Assembly (NCBI GenBank): GCA_030681895.1 | Contig: JAUXRI010000313.1 | Coordinates: 1-64,000 of the forward strand | Source of the DNA: Myxococcales bacterium | GTDB lineage: Bacteria > Myxococcota > Myxococcia > Myxococcales > Myxococcaceae | Direction of reading: 5' to 3' | DNA: 64,000 bases | Shown here: positions 51,553 through 60,132 of the stretch, in pieces | Position numbering within the stretch: the first letter of the stretch is position 1 | Layout: every line of letters begins with the position of its first letter | The notes under the pieces: generated by a model | Databases searched by the model: none | Seen by the model: the letters and a program-made list of their open reading frames with translations, nothing else | Told to the model about the DNA's origin: nothing | Position numbers and translations under genes: made by a program

Positions 51553-52268
51553 GCGCGTCCATCGCAGTGGTGCCGGCGCTGCCTCCGGCCATCGAGATCA
51601 AGGGCCTCACCAAGACCTACGGCTCGGGCGCGCTCGCCTTCCAGGCGCTCAAGGGCATCGACATGCGCGTCGAGGCTGGCGAGTTCATGATGCTCATCGG
51701 CCCCTCAGGCAGCGGCAAGACGACGCTCTTGTCGATTCTCGGGTGCGTGCTGCAGCCAACCGAAGGCACCGCGTTGCTCTTCGGTGACGCGATTCACGGC
51801 CGCAAGGAGTCGGAGCTTCCGCGCCTGCGCCTCGAGTACATCGGCTTCATCTTCCAGGGTCACAACCTGATGAACGCCCTCACCGCGGAAGAGAACATCG
51901 CGGTGCCGCTCGAGCTGCGTGGCTATTCGCACCGCGCGGCGCTCGTCGAAGCGCGCGAAACGCTCACCGCGGTCGGCCTGAAGGACAAGTTCAAGAAGCG
52001 CCCCGAAGAGTTGTCGGGTGGCCAACGTCAACGCGTCGCCGTCGCGCGCGCGGTCGCCGGCAAGCCGCCGCTCATCCTCGCCGACGAGCCCACCGCCAGC
52101 CTCGACGCCGAGTCAGGCATGCAGGTGACGGAGCTGCTCAAGAACCTGTGCAGCGAGCGCGGCCACACCGTCATCTGCGTCACGCACGACAACCGCATCT
52201 ACCACCTGGCCGATCGCAAGACCTTCATCGAAGACGGGCGCATTGTCCGTGAAGACGAAGCGCACTGA
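51549..52268 (+). CDS. ABC transporter ATP-binding protein, DevA/LolD-like
   Basis: 239 residues from the ATG at 51549. Walker A GPSGSGKT at 51-58, Q-loop Gln103 (FQGHNLM), signature LSGGQ at 155-159, Walker B LILADEP at 175-181, His switch in CVTHDNRI. The sequence belongs to the LolD/MacB/DevA class, which pairs with FtsX-type permeases. Starts inside the permease stop. It could also serve the orphan permease pair at 19564-23217, but no evidence decides this. Confidence 0.93.
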   Translation: MSASIAVVPALPPAIEIKGLTKTYGSGALAFQALKGIDMRVEAGEFMMLIGPSGSGKTTLLSILGCVLQPTEGTALLFGDAIHGRKESELPRLRLEYIGFIFQGHNLMNALTAEENIAVPLELRGYSHRAALVEARETLTAVGLKDKFKKRPEELSGGQRQRVAVARAVAGKPPLILADEPTASLDAESGMQVTELLKNLCSERGHTVICVTHDNRIYHLADRKTFIEDGRIVREDEAH

Positions 52269-52289
52269 CGCACCGCACGCGGAGCACAC

Positions 52290-53387
52290 ATGCTGAAGAA
52301 GCTCGGAACCGTATTGTTCGTGTTGATGCTGGGCACCTGCGGCGCGCAGATGGTTCGTGCCGCGCGCGCAGGCCCCCTCGTCACGCCCATTCAGAAGGAC
52401 GTGCTCAAGGCCGACCGCGAGCTGGCCAACGCCACCGGAAAGGACGTGAAGGCGCCGCTGCCCGAGAAGGGCGACCTCATCGGCGGAAACGGCGTGGTGG
52501 AGCCTGCGCAGCGCGAGACGAAGGTGGCCGGTCAGGTGACCGCCGTCATCACGCAGGTGCTCGCGAAGGAAGGCCAGCTGGTGAAGCAGGGCGACCTGCT
52601 CGTGCAGTTGGACAACGGCGTCGAGCTCGCGGCGCTCCAGTCGGCTGAGGCTGACGTCGCGGCCGAACGCGCGACGCTCTCACGCACCACGAAGGGCCTG
52701 CGCATCGAAGACCGCGACGCGGTGAACGCCGAGGCCCAGGCCGCGAAGGCGCGCGCCGAGCTGTCGTCGGGAGTCCTCGGTCGCACCGAGCAGCTCGCGA
52801 AGACTGGCGCGGCCACGGCCGACGAGCTCGAGCGCGCCCGTCGTCAGGCCCAGCAGGACGCCGCCACCTTCAAGGCCACCGATGCCCGCCTGCGCGCCGC
52901 CGAAGCCGGGAGCCGCGGAGAAGACATCGCCTTCCAGCGCGCCCGACTGCTCGCTGCCGAAGCCCGCCTCGCGCAGGCGAAGGCCCAGCTCGAGCGCCTG
53001 GCGATTCGTGCGCCGCTCGATGGAGAGGTGCTCCAGGTGAAGGTGCGGGAAGGCGAGCTGTACACGTTCCAGGGCACCGAGCCGCTCGTGGTGATGGGTG
53101 ACACGCGCACGCTGCGGGTCCGCATGGACGTCGATGAGCGCGACGTCGCCCGTGTCGTCAACGGCGCCACTGCGTACGTCACCGCCGACGCGTTCGGCGC
53201 GACGAAGTTCCCCGGGAAGGTCGTCGAGGTGAGCCGCCGCTTCGGACGAAAGAACATTCGCACCGACGACCCGGTCGAGAAGAACGACACCAAGATTCTC
53301 GAGGTCGTCATTCAGCTCGACTCGAACGAGAAGCTGGTGCCCGGCCAGCGCGTGACGAGTTTCATCGCCGTCAGCCCGAAGTCCTGA
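52290..53387 (+). CDS. HlyD/DevB-like periplasmic adaptor (membrane fusion) protein
   Basis: 365 residues. Single N-terminal hydrophobic anchor (~5-26), lipoyl/barrel-sandwich halves (GQVTAVITQVLAKEGQLVKQ and RAPLDGEVLQVKVREGELYT) separated by a long helical hairpin (~100-230, repeated ALQSAEADVAAERATL-, RARLLAAEARLAQAKAQLER-like heptads). Beta-barrel RMDVDERDVARVVNGATAYV then FPGKVVEVSRRFGRKN. It bridges the permease and TolC. 21 bp after the ATPase gene. Completes a tripartite exporter. Confidence 0.9.
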   Translation: MLKKLGTVLFVLMLGTCGAQMVRAARAGPLVTPIQKDVLKADRELANATGKDVKAPLPEKGDLIGGNGVVEPAQRETKVAGQVTAVITQVLAKEGQLVKQGDLLVQLDNGVELAALQSAEADVAAERATLSRTTKGLRIEDRDAVNAEAQAAKARAELSSGVLGRTEQLAKTGAATADELERARRQAQQDAATFKATDARLRAAEAGSRGEDIAFQRARLLAAEARLAQAKAQLERLAIRAPLDGEVLQVKVREGELYTFQGTEPLVVMGDTRTLRVRMDVDERDVARVVNGATAYVTADAFGATKFPGKVVEVSRRFGRKNIRTDDPVEKNDTKILEVVIQLDSNEKLVPGQRVTSFIAVSPKS

Positions 53388-53526
53388 ACGACGCGCGCGC
53401 GTCGGGCCGTCGGGCCGTCGTGCCGCGTTCGGTCGGGCCCGGCGCTGGAGCCGCTGAGTCGGACCTCGCGTACCGGGACGGCTCAGGAGCGCCGAACTGC
53501 GCGTTGAGCTCCTCGTCCCACAGGCG

Positions 53527-53907
53527 ATGAGCGTGTTGATGCCGGGCTTCACCGCCTACGCGCTCGGCGGCGTCGACGCGGTGCTCTCTGGCGGAGTCGA
53601 CCCATACGTCGGCGTGGGCGTCGGCTGGGACCACAACATCTTCGCGCCCATCGGCGGCAAGACGGGCGAAGGAAAGTCTCAGAGCGGAGGAAGTGGCTGG
53701 TCTGGTTCCGGGCTCGGTGGCCTGGGAAACGGCCTCGCGTACATCGTCATCCCGTTGGTGGCAGTGGCCGTCGCGGTGGTCGCCGTCATCGGGTTCATCT
53801 GCGCCGGCCGCGTCGAGTTCCGCTATCACGCGGGCTCGTCACGCAACGCGCTGCCGCTGAGCGCCCCCGTACCGACCGTGTCCGTACTCCTCGGCTACGG
53901 CATCTGA
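53527..53907 (+). CDS. Hypothetical protein, possible outer-membrane fragment
   Basis: 126 residues with one strong hydrophobic segment (YIVIPLVAVAVAVVAVIG, ~83-105) and a Gly/Ser-rich loop (GKSQSGGSGWSGSGLGGLGN). The ends (VDPYVGVGVGWDHNIF and VEFRYHAGSS...VLLGYGI) resemble beta-strands of an outer-membrane barrel interrupted by the hydrophobic stretch. No start signal is convincing; a stop lies 75 bp upstream in frame. Could be a truncated barrel gene. Function unknown. Confidence 0.35.
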   Translation: MSVLMPGFTAYALGGVDAVLSGGVDPYVGVGVGWDHNIFAPIGGKTGEGKSQSGGSGWSGSGLGGLGNGLAYIVIPLVAVAVAVVAVIGFICAGRVEFRYHAGSSRNALPLSAPVPTVSVLLGYGI

Positions 53908-54047
53908 GGGCGACACCCGCCCGCTGCGGTCCGCGTGGACATGGGTGAGCGTGAGTCTCTGGCGCGGTGGTCAACGTCGTCGTGCTTTGGCTCTCACGCG
54001 TGGTGTGGAAGTCTGGTCACCTCACCCCCCCACACTCAGGAGTCCTC

Positions 54048-54284
54048 ATGAAGAAGATGGTGCTCGTCGCCGTGGTGTCTGCGTTCGCTGGAGTCTTCGC
54101 CACCACCGCCTTCGCCGAGAAGCAGCCGCTGATGCGCAACGCCCTCGAGAAGCTGGAAGACGCGCGGAAGAACCTCGAGAACGCCACCGCCGACAAGGGC
54201 GGTCACCGCGTGAAGGCGCTCGGGCTCGTCAACGATGCCATCAAGGAAGTGAAGGCCGGCATCGAGTTCGACAACAAGAACTGA
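54048..54284 (+). CDS. Small periplasmic helical protein
   Basis: 78 residues. ATG at 54048 follows caggagtcctc closely (Shine-Dalgarno AGGAG). Signal peptide MKKMVLVAVVSAFAGVFATT then AFA|EKQP. Mature part is two amphipathic helices: NALEKLEDARKNLENATADK and GHRVKALGLVNDAIKEVKAG. The pattern DKGGHRVKA...EVKAGIEF recurs, as I recall, in small proteins of many proteobacteria of unknown role. No membrane anchor after cleavage. Confidence 0.72.
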   Translation: MKKMVLVAVVSAFAGVFATTAFAEKQPLMRNALEKLEDARKNLENATADKGGHRVKALGLVNDAIKEVKAGIEFDNKN

Positions 54285-54291
54285 CGCCGAC

Positions 54292-54669
54292 TCACTCGCC
54301 GCCGGAGTCATCCGGCGCGTCGACCATCGCGGAGAGGAAGAGGCTGTAGGTCAGCTGTGCGACCGGCCGTCCTTCTCTCCGCGCTTGTCGTCTCAAGGCT
54401 GCGGGCAGTGAGCAGCGGCTCTGGTCCTTCGGGTCCTCCAGCTGCGCGTAGCCCCGGCTGGAGTAGCCGACGACCTTCCACCCATGAACGCCGAGCGCGC
54501 TCGTCAGGTCGACGGTGAGCTGGTGGTGCAGGGCTCGGTCGAGCGACGAAGGCTCTGACGCCGGCGCGGGGTTCACCCACTGGCCGTCGACGGCTCGCCA
54601 GCCGCGCCGCTCGAGGTAGCTCACCTTGCGGGCGCGCCCGAGGCCTCCGACGTGTCGTTCGAGTCGCAT
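54292..54669 (-). CDS. Hypothetical basic protein
   Basis: 125 residues from the ATG at 54669 (MRLERHVGGLGRARKVSYLE). Basic N-terminus, RAVDGQWVNPAPASEP linker, then DRALHHQLTVDLTSALGVHG and a compact C-terminus (RRQARREGRPVAQLTYSLFL). No domain known. A longer frame to 54840 overlaps the neighbouring cytochrome gene and is not used. A perfect 7-bp hairpin (54300-54317) at its 3' end lies between it and the convergent gene. Confidence 0.45.
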   Translation of the reverse strand: MRLERHVGGLGRARKVSYLERRGWRAVDGQWVNPAPASEPSSLDRALHHQLTVDLTSALGVHGWKVVGYSSRGYAQLEDPKDQSRCSLPAALRRQARREGRPVAQLTYSLFLSAMVDAPDDSGGE

Positions 54670-54709
54670 GCGGCTCGCGAGACTGGCGCGTCGCTCCGGA
54701 ACCCTGGCC

Positions 54710-56479
54710 TCAGCGCGTCTCGAGCCAGGCGACGAGGTCGTCGAGCTCGGCTGGCTCCAGCTGCCCGACGTCGCCATGGTCCGTTCCGCCGCACGTGGTG
54801 TCGGTGAAGCGCTGGCGCAGGGTCTTCGCGCAGCCGTCATGCATCCACGGGCCGCGGCGGGCGAGGCCGACGAGCGAGGGGACCTGCAGCGCTTCGATTC
54901 GGCCGATGGTGGTGGTCGCGTTCGAGCCCAGCTTGTCGCCGGCGTGGCAGGCGTCGCAGCCCGCCTTCTCGAACGCAGCGCGGCCGGCCACCACAGGCGC
55001 AGGCACCATGCGGGTGGGCGCCTTCGGGGCAGAGAGGCCGTCGAGGAACCGGCCGAGGTCGTCGACGGCGGCGCTCGAGGGCATGGTGCCGCCCATTCTG
55101 CTGACGAAGGTCTCCTGCATGACGGCCGAGAGCGAGGTGAGGTCGCCCTTCCAGTGGAACGGCGCCGTCGCGAGCAGGCCGCCCGAGAGCTGCTGGGTGC
55201 GACGCACGGTGCCGCCGACCTTCCACACGTGGCCGTCTTCGTGGCCTTCGGGGTGACACGACGCGCAGGCGATGGCGCCGGTGGCGGTGTGGAAGAGGCG
55301 GTGGCCGAGCGGGTCGAGCTGGTCGGTCGTCAGGATGAGCCGGGTCGACTCGGCGCCGCTCCTGTTGCGAATGACGAGCGCGTGGGGCACCCGGTAGTGA
55401 ACGAGGAGCTCGCCGGTCGGCGTGAAGGCGACGCCCATGGGCTGCTCGAGCGGGAGTTGCTGGCCCTGCACCTTCGGCGGTTGGTTCGTCGGGCCACAGC
55501 GGGTCACGGCCGCAGGCGTCGACACGTCGACCGTGGTGAGCTCGTGGTTGCCGGCGCTCGCCACCACCAGCACGTCTCCGGCGGGCGACAAGGCGGCGTC
55601 GACTGGCAGCACGCCCGGCACTTCGAAGGTCCTCGTGGTGCCCTGGGAGAAGACCGTCACGCCGCTGCGAATCACCGGCTCGGGGCAGGGTGACGCCGTC
55701 GTCGACGAGCCACCGTACGGACTGGAGGGGGAGGGCATGCCCGGCGTTGGCGTCGGCCGCGCGAGGGGCACGTCGCCGGTGCGCTCGAGCTGGTGCACCA
55801 TCACGATGGCACCCGACGGCGCGGCGAGCGTGCGCCAGGCGACCTGCGGCTCGAAGCCCGTGACGGCCGAGGTGCTGACGTCAGGAGGCCGCTGCAGCGT
55901 CGCGGTCGCGACGTCGAGCAGCTCGGCCGAACGGAAGGCGCTGACGAAGGTGCCCGCGGTGGTCGTCACCACGTCGCGGCCCTCGAGGCCCAGCACCTCG
56001 GTGGTGCTCTCTCCGGTGCTCGAGAGCGTGACGAGCTCTCCCGTCGCGCACGCCACCAGCACCTGGCCGGGCGCGCTGCGGCTCACGCCACGGGGCTCGG
56101 GGCAGACCGCGAACTCGTTCAGGATCGTCCCATTCGTCTGGTCGATGAAGGCCACCTTGCCGGTGCCTCGAAGCGCGACGGCGAAGTGTCCCGCGCCGTC
56201 ATCGGCTGCGCGCACGGGCACGCTGCCTTCGGTCAGCTCGACGCGCGAGTCGACCCGCGTGCTCGAGAGGTTCACCAGGTAGAGCCGGTCGCGGTCGGGG
56301 TCGCTGACCAGCACGGTCTTGCCGTCCGTCGAGACGGTGACGGTGCCTCCGTAGAGAGGTTGCGGCGCGCGGGCGGCTCGGGCGGTTGCGCCGCCGACCC
56401 CCGTGCTCTTCGTCGGCTCTGGCTCAGGGGTGCACCGAACGAAGGCGACGGCGAGGAGGGCGATCAGGAGCGCGCGCAT
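54710..56479 (-). CDS. Lipoprotein with beta-propeller and C-terminal di-haem peroxidase-like domain
   Basis: 589 residues. Signal MRALLIALLAVAFVRC (Cys16). N-terminal ~350 residues are YncE-like propeller repeats (TVTVSTDGKTVLVSDPDRDR, GVLPVDAALSPAGDVLVVAS, GVAFTPTGELLVHYRVPHAL). C-terminal ~200 residues have two haem motifs CASCHPEGHEDG (~402) and CDACHAGDK (~505), with GGTVRRTQQLSGG and VPSLVGLARRGPWMHDGCA, the pattern of MauG/BCCP-type enzymes. Propeller-plus-di-haem lipoproteins are found in several myxobacteria. Likely a surface or periplasmic peroxidase/oxidase. Confidence 0.83.
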   Translation of the reverse strand: MRALLIALLAVAFVRCTPEPEPTKSTGVGGATARAARAPQPLYGGTVTVSTDGKTVLVSDPDRDRLYLVNLSSTRVDSRVELTEGSVPVRAADDGAGHFAVALRGTGKVAFIDQTNGTILNEFAVCPEPRGVSRSAPGQVLVACATGELVTLSSTGESTTEVLGLEGRDVVTTTAGTFVSAFRSAELLDVATATLQRPPDVSTSAVTGFEPQVAWRTLAAPSGAIVMVHQLERTGDVPLARPTPTPGMPSPSSPYGGSSTTASPCPEPVIRSGVTVFSQGTTRTFEVPGVLPVDAALSPAGDVLVVASAGNHELTTVDVSTPAAVTRCGPTNQPPKVQGQQLPLEQPMGVAFTPTGELLVHYRVPHALVIRNRSGAESTRLILTTDQLDPLGHRLFHTATGAIACASCHPEGHEDGHVWKVGGTVRRTQQLSGGLLATAPFHWKGDLTSLSAVMQETFVSRMGGTMPSSAAVDDLGRFLDGLSAPKAPTRMVPAPVVAGRAAFEKAGCDACHAGDKLGSNATTTIGRIEALQVPSLVGLARRGPWMHDGCAKTLRQRFTDTTCGGTDHGDVGQLEPAELDDLVAWLETR

Positions 56480-56583
56480 GAACCCTCGAGTCTGTCCGGT
56501 CGGGGCGCCAGCGTCGAGGTGCCCCTCGGCCTACCTGCACCTACGTCGGTGGTGCGGTCGGGCTGAGGTGTATGGTCCGCGGC

Positions 56584-56991
56584 ATGGCAGCGAAGAAGCC
56601 TCCCGCGAAGCGCCCGGTCTTCACTCGCGACGAGATGTCCACGGGCAAAGGTTCGAAGTTGGTGCGTCGCGCCGCGACGGCGTTGTCGTCGGTCGGCACG
56701 GGCTCGTTCCCGATGCTCAAGGTCGACACCATGAAGCCGAAGCCGCCCGATGCGGTGCGCGACGAGATTCGGTTTCGGGAGCGCGCCGCGAACGCTGCCA
56801 TCGCCGGCCCGGTGCTCGCGAAGCAGAAGGCTGCGCCTGCCGACCTGTTCGCCAGGCAGAAGATGAAGGAAGCCGAAGCCAACCTTCCTGACTGGGATGC
56901 CGAGGGCTTCGATGACGAGGTGTACCCGGAGGACGAGGTGGCCGAAGAGGTCGACCCCGACAAGACGGACCCGGGTGTCGACAAGCCGTGA
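56584..56991 (+). CDS. Hypothetical protein with acidic tail
   Basis: 135 residues from ATG at 56584 (MAAKKPPAKRPVFTRDEMST). Basic head, charged helical middle (RDEIRFRERAANAAIAGPVL, ADLFARQKMKEAEANLP) and an acidic tail (DDEVYPEDEVAEEVDPDKTD). No signal or membrane helix, so cytoplasmic. Unknown family. 40 bp before the Kelch lipoprotein gene on the same strand. Confidence 0.6.
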   Translation: MAAKKPPAKRPVFTRDEMSTGKGSKLVRRAATALSSVGTGSFPMLKVDTMKPKPPDAVRDEIRFRERAANAAIAGPVLAKQKAAPADLFARQKMKEAEANLPDWDAEGFDDEVYPEDEVAEEVDPDKTDPGVDKP

Positions 56992-57031
56992 CGGTAGCGC
57001 CGCTGGCATGGCGGGTGCTCAGAGCGGCCGG

Positions 57032-58378
57032 ATGATCCGACGGACTGCCACTTTCCTCGCAGTGACGTGCGCGTTGGCCTGCGGACCGGCAGGCGTGCCC
57101 GGTGAGTTCGACCTTCGGCCTGTGACGTTGGCGCCGTGCGCACTCAGTCCCGTGGTGCCGGCGCGCGTGCAGCAGGGAGAGGTGGTGCGTATTCCTCTGT
57201 CGCCCTCGCGCTCGAACGTCACGCTCGCGGTGGTGACGGTGCCGGCTGGTGCCGAGGCGACGCTCGAGGGTGAGGTGCTCGTCTTCCGGCCGGGCTTCGA
57301 GTCGCTGGGCGCGTCGTCGGTGCTCGAGGTCGAGTTCACCTGCGGAGGCGCGACGACGACGGTGCCCGTGCGGGTGCCGGTGATGGGCCAGGTGAAGTGG
57401 GGCGCTCCGGTGACGTGGGCGGCGACGGCCGGTCCAGACGCACGTGAGCATCCGCTGCTGTTCGTCGACCCGGCGGCGCCCGACGTCCTGTGGCTCTACG
57501 GAGGGTTCAGCTTCGTGCCGCGCCAGTTCACCGTGGTGAACGACCTCTGGCGCTTCGACTTGACGGCGAACACGTGGACCAGGGCGGACGCGATGAACGC
57601 TCCGTTGCTCGGTGGCGGGCGGATCAGCGCAGGGCTGCGTGCGGGTGAGTTCTTCCTCTTCGGTGGCCAGACGCCGGCGGACGACGTGTCCTCCGAGGTG
57701 TACCGGTTCGACGTCACGCAGACGCCGGTGCGCTTCGAGCGCGTCACTGCGACGGGCCCTGCGCCCATCGCGACGCTGGGAGCGCTGGTGACCGACGCCG
57801 CGCGGAGACGGTTGATCAGCTTCGGTGGCTACACGGGCGCTGACATCTCGAATGCCGTGCACGCGCTCTCACTCGACGCGCCGAATGCGTGGAGCAGCGA
57901 AAGCACCACGGGTCCTTCTGTTCGGTACGGCTTCTTCGCGGCGCGTGACGGCGAGCGGCTCATCGTGTTCTCTGGAGCGCAGCGGCCGAGTGGGAGCAAT
58001 CAGATCAACGCGGCAGGTGATGTCTGGGCGCTCGAACTCGCGACGCTGCGATGGACGAAGCTGGCCGATGCGACCGTCGATGCGCCGGGCCGACGGAATG
58101 GGTGTGGAGGCATCGACCCGGCGACGCGCCGCTTCTACGTCTGGTCGGGGACACCCGATGGCTCGAGCGCCACGCCGATGCTGTCGGTGCTCGAGCTGTC
58201 ACGAACGCCGGCGGTCTGGTCTCGGGTGTCTGCGCCGATGCCGCCGACCGCGAGAGGGAGCTGCTCGGCCATCGTCGACGCGCCTCGCCGGCGAATGTTG
58301 TTTGGGTTCGGGAACACGCTTGGACAGCAGTTCGCCGACCTGCAGGTGCTGGAGTTGGGCGATCCGCCGGCGCCGTGA
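57032..58378 (+). CDS. Kelch-repeat lipoprotein
   Basis: 448 residues from ATG at 57032: MIRRTATFLAVTCALAC, lipobox Cys17. After ~120 residues with a beta-sandwich domain come Kelch units: DVLWLYGGFSFVPRQFTVVN (DLWRFDLTANTWTRAD), FFLFGGQTPADDVSSEVYRF, RLISFGGYTGADISNAVHAL, RLIVFSGAQRPSGSNQINAA (DVWALELATLRWTKL), RFYVWSGTPDGSS. Typical GG and W spacing gives a beta-propeller. Probably surface-exposed and involved in binding. Confidence 0.8.
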   Translation: MIRRTATFLAVTCALACGPAGVPGEFDLRPVTLAPCALSPVVPARVQQGEVVRIPLSPSRSNVTLAVVTVPAGAEATLEGEVLVFRPGFESLGASSVLEVEFTCGGATTTVPVRVPVMGQVKWGAPVTWAATAGPDAREHPLLFVDPAAPDVLWLYGGFSFVPRQFTVVNDLWRFDLTANTWTRADAMNAPLLGGGRISAGLRAGEFFLFGGQTPADDVSSEVYRFDVTQTPVRFERVTATGPAPIATLGALVTDAARRRLISFGGYTGADISNAVHALSLDAPNAWSSESTTGPSVRYGFFAARDGERLIVFSGAQRPSGSNQINAAGDVWALELATLRWTKLADATVDAPGRRNGCGGIDPATRRFYVWSGTPDGSSATPMLSVLELSRTPAVWSRVSAPMPPTARGSCSAIVDAPRRRMLFGFGNTLGQQFADLQVLELGDPPAP

Positions 58379-58431
58379 GGTGCCTCGAGGCTTTGGACGC
58401 CCTTCACGACCGCCTCCCACAGAGCCGTCGC

Positions 58432-59133
58432 TCAGCGTGAGCCCGTGAGCCGCAGCACGAGTCGTGCGTACTCCGAGGACGCAGGCTCACCGACGTCGAC
58501 GAACACGCCTCCGAGTGAAAGCACGCCCAGCACCAACGCCACTGCGCCGACTCCGACGACGGCCTTGAACATCCGCGGCCGCTGAAGCACCGACACGCCC
58601 GGCCACCGCAACACCGCGCCCGCCGTCGAGAGGCCGTGCACCAGGTGGTACCAGCCGCAGAGCGCGAGCGCCGTGTAGTAGGGCCAGAAGTACGCAGGCA
58701 CCCACTGGAACGTGAAGGCAACGCCATGGAAGCCGGGGAACGTGCCGTACAGGAGCGAGGCGCCCCGCGTCGCCACCACGTGGCCCACGATGACGAGCAG
58801 CAGGAACCGCCCACTGTATCGATGCAGCCGCACGCGCCACGAGACGGGCGTCGTCGCCTTCGGTCGTCTGATCAGCTGCACCACCGCGCTGACGACGTGA
58901 ACGAGCAGCGGCACCGCCACCAACACCAACTCCAGCACTGGCGCCTGGTACACGCGGCGAGCGGACACCTGCGCGCCGTCGTAGGCCGAGGCTCCCGCCA
59001 TCGCGAGCGCCTGGTTCACGAGGTGGACGAAGAGGAACACCGAGAAGACCGCGCCGCTCCACGCCTGCACCCGAAGCCACTTCAGCTCTGCGTTCATGGC
59101 GGCAAGACGAGAGTGCCCCTCGCGCTGTGACAT
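58432..59133 (-). CDS. SdhC-like succinate dehydrogenase/fumarate reductase cytochrome b subunit
   Basis: 233 residues (ATG at 59097 gives MNAELKWLRVQAWSGAVFSV and is also likely). Five transmembrane helices with His in HLVNQ, VHVVSAVV, HRYSGRFLL, GHVVATRG and WYHLVHGL, possible haem b ligands as in SdhC of the b558 type. LAWLRVQAWSG... and LHRYSGRFL fit the family. No sdhA or sdhB next to it, so it is an orphan membrane subunit. Follows the sigma-factor stop by 7 bp, so probably co-transcribed with it. Confidence 0.72.
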   Translation of the reverse strand: MSQREGHSRLAAMNAELKWLRVQAWSGAVFSVFLFVHLVNQALAMAGASAYDGAQVSARRVYQAPVLELVLVAVPLLVHVVSAVVQLIRRPKATTPVSWRVRLHRYSGRFLLLVIVGHVVATRGASLLYGTFPGFHGVAFTFQWVPAYFWPYYTALALCGWYHLVHGLSTAGAVLRWPGVSVLQRPRMFKAVVGVGAVALVLGVLSLGGVFVDVGEPASSEYARLVLRLTGSR

Positions 59134-59140
59134 CGGAGTG

Positions 59141-60010
59141 TCAGTCCGGTCCCCGCGCCAGATGCTTCGTCAACGCAACCAGCTTGTCCGGGTTCACCAC
59201 CGTCGACACTGAATAGACGCGCGCGCCATCGGTCTCGAGCTGCGTGACGCTCGTCACCACGTCTCCATCGAAGGTGACGATGCTCGGCCATCCGTTGAGG
59301 TCGAGCAGCTCGACGCGGGCCGTTGGGGGTTGCTTCTTCGCCACCCCCACCAAGAACCGCGCGACGCGGTTGGCGCCCGTCACCACGTTGATGGCGGCCC
59401 GCACCTTCCCTCCGCCGTCGCTGCTCACCGTCGCGTCGGACACCAGCAACTGCTCCAGCGCCGCGACGTCACCCACCATCACCGCGCCGAAGAACGAGCC
59501 CAGCATCACCTCGTGCGCCGCCCGGTCGGGAGCGAACCGCGGCCGCCCCTCCTGCACGTGCGCCCGCGCGCGGTGGAGCAACTGCCGAACCGCCGCCGGC
59601 TCCTTGTGGAGCGCCCGCGCGATGTCGTCATGCGAATAGTCGAAGGCCTCGGCCAGCACGTAGACGGCGCGCTCGAGGGGCGAGAGGCGCTCCAACAGCG
59701 CGAGGAAGGCCAGCGAGACCGCCTCCACGTCGACCGCCGCCACCTGCACCTCGGAAGACGCCATCGGCTCCGGCAACCACGGGCCCACGTAGTCCTCCCG
59801 TCGCCGCCGCGCGCTCTTGAGCACATCGAGGCAGCGGTTCGTCACCACCCGCTCCAGCCACGCCCGCTCCGATGCGAGCGGCGTCGCATCACGCTCCAAC
59901 CACGCGAGGTGCGTCTCCTGCACGACGTCTTCCGCTTCGGCCCAGCTCCCCAGCAGCCGGTACGCGAGGGCGAGCAGTCGGGCACGGTGAGACGGGAAGG
60001 TGTCGGGCAT
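59141..60010 (-). CDS. sigJ: SigJ-type ECF RNA polymerase sigma factor
   Basis: 289 residues. Region 2 (~10-75): RARLLALAYRLLGSWAEAED then VVQETHLAWLER, with RAWLERVVTNRCLDVLKSAR. Region 4 (~100-155): LSPLERAVYVLAEAFDYSHD then DIARALHKEPAAVRQLLHRA. The C-terminal SnoaL-like domain (~170-289; VARFLVGVAKKQ, TARVELLDLNGWPSIVTFDG) marks the SigJ/ECF41 group, where the extension controls activity. No anti-sigma factor near. Its promoter and target are unknown, though the SdhC-like gene downstream may be a target. Confidence 0.86.
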   Translation of the reverse strand: MPDTFPSHRARLLALAYRLLGSWAEAEDVVQETHLAWLERDATPLASERAWLERVVTNRCLDVLKSARRRREDYVGPWLPEPMASSEVQVAAVDVEAVSLAFLALLERLSPLERAVYVLAEAFDYSHDDIARALHKEPAAVRQLLHRARAHVQEGRPRFAPDRAAHEVMLGSFFGAVMVGDVAALEQLLVSDATVSSDGGGKVRAAINVVTGANRVARFLVGVAKKQPPTARVELLDLNGWPSIVTFDGDVVTSVTQLETDGARVYSVSTVVNPDKLVALTKHLARGPD

Positions 60011-60132
60011 GGTCCTGAGGCTCAGACGACGGAGCCCGGGCGAAGTGTGACATGACGCAGTTGAATTTCGCGTAGCGCGCGAACGTGTCCCGATTTAGAC
60101 AGAGTCCAAACGTCACACCCGGAGTGAAGCCA

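Noticed and set aside
54300..54317. Perfect 7-bp hairpin between convergent genes as terminator
   Set aside because: It lies inside the coding 3' end of 54292-54669 and has no T-run; may act in termination but unsupported.
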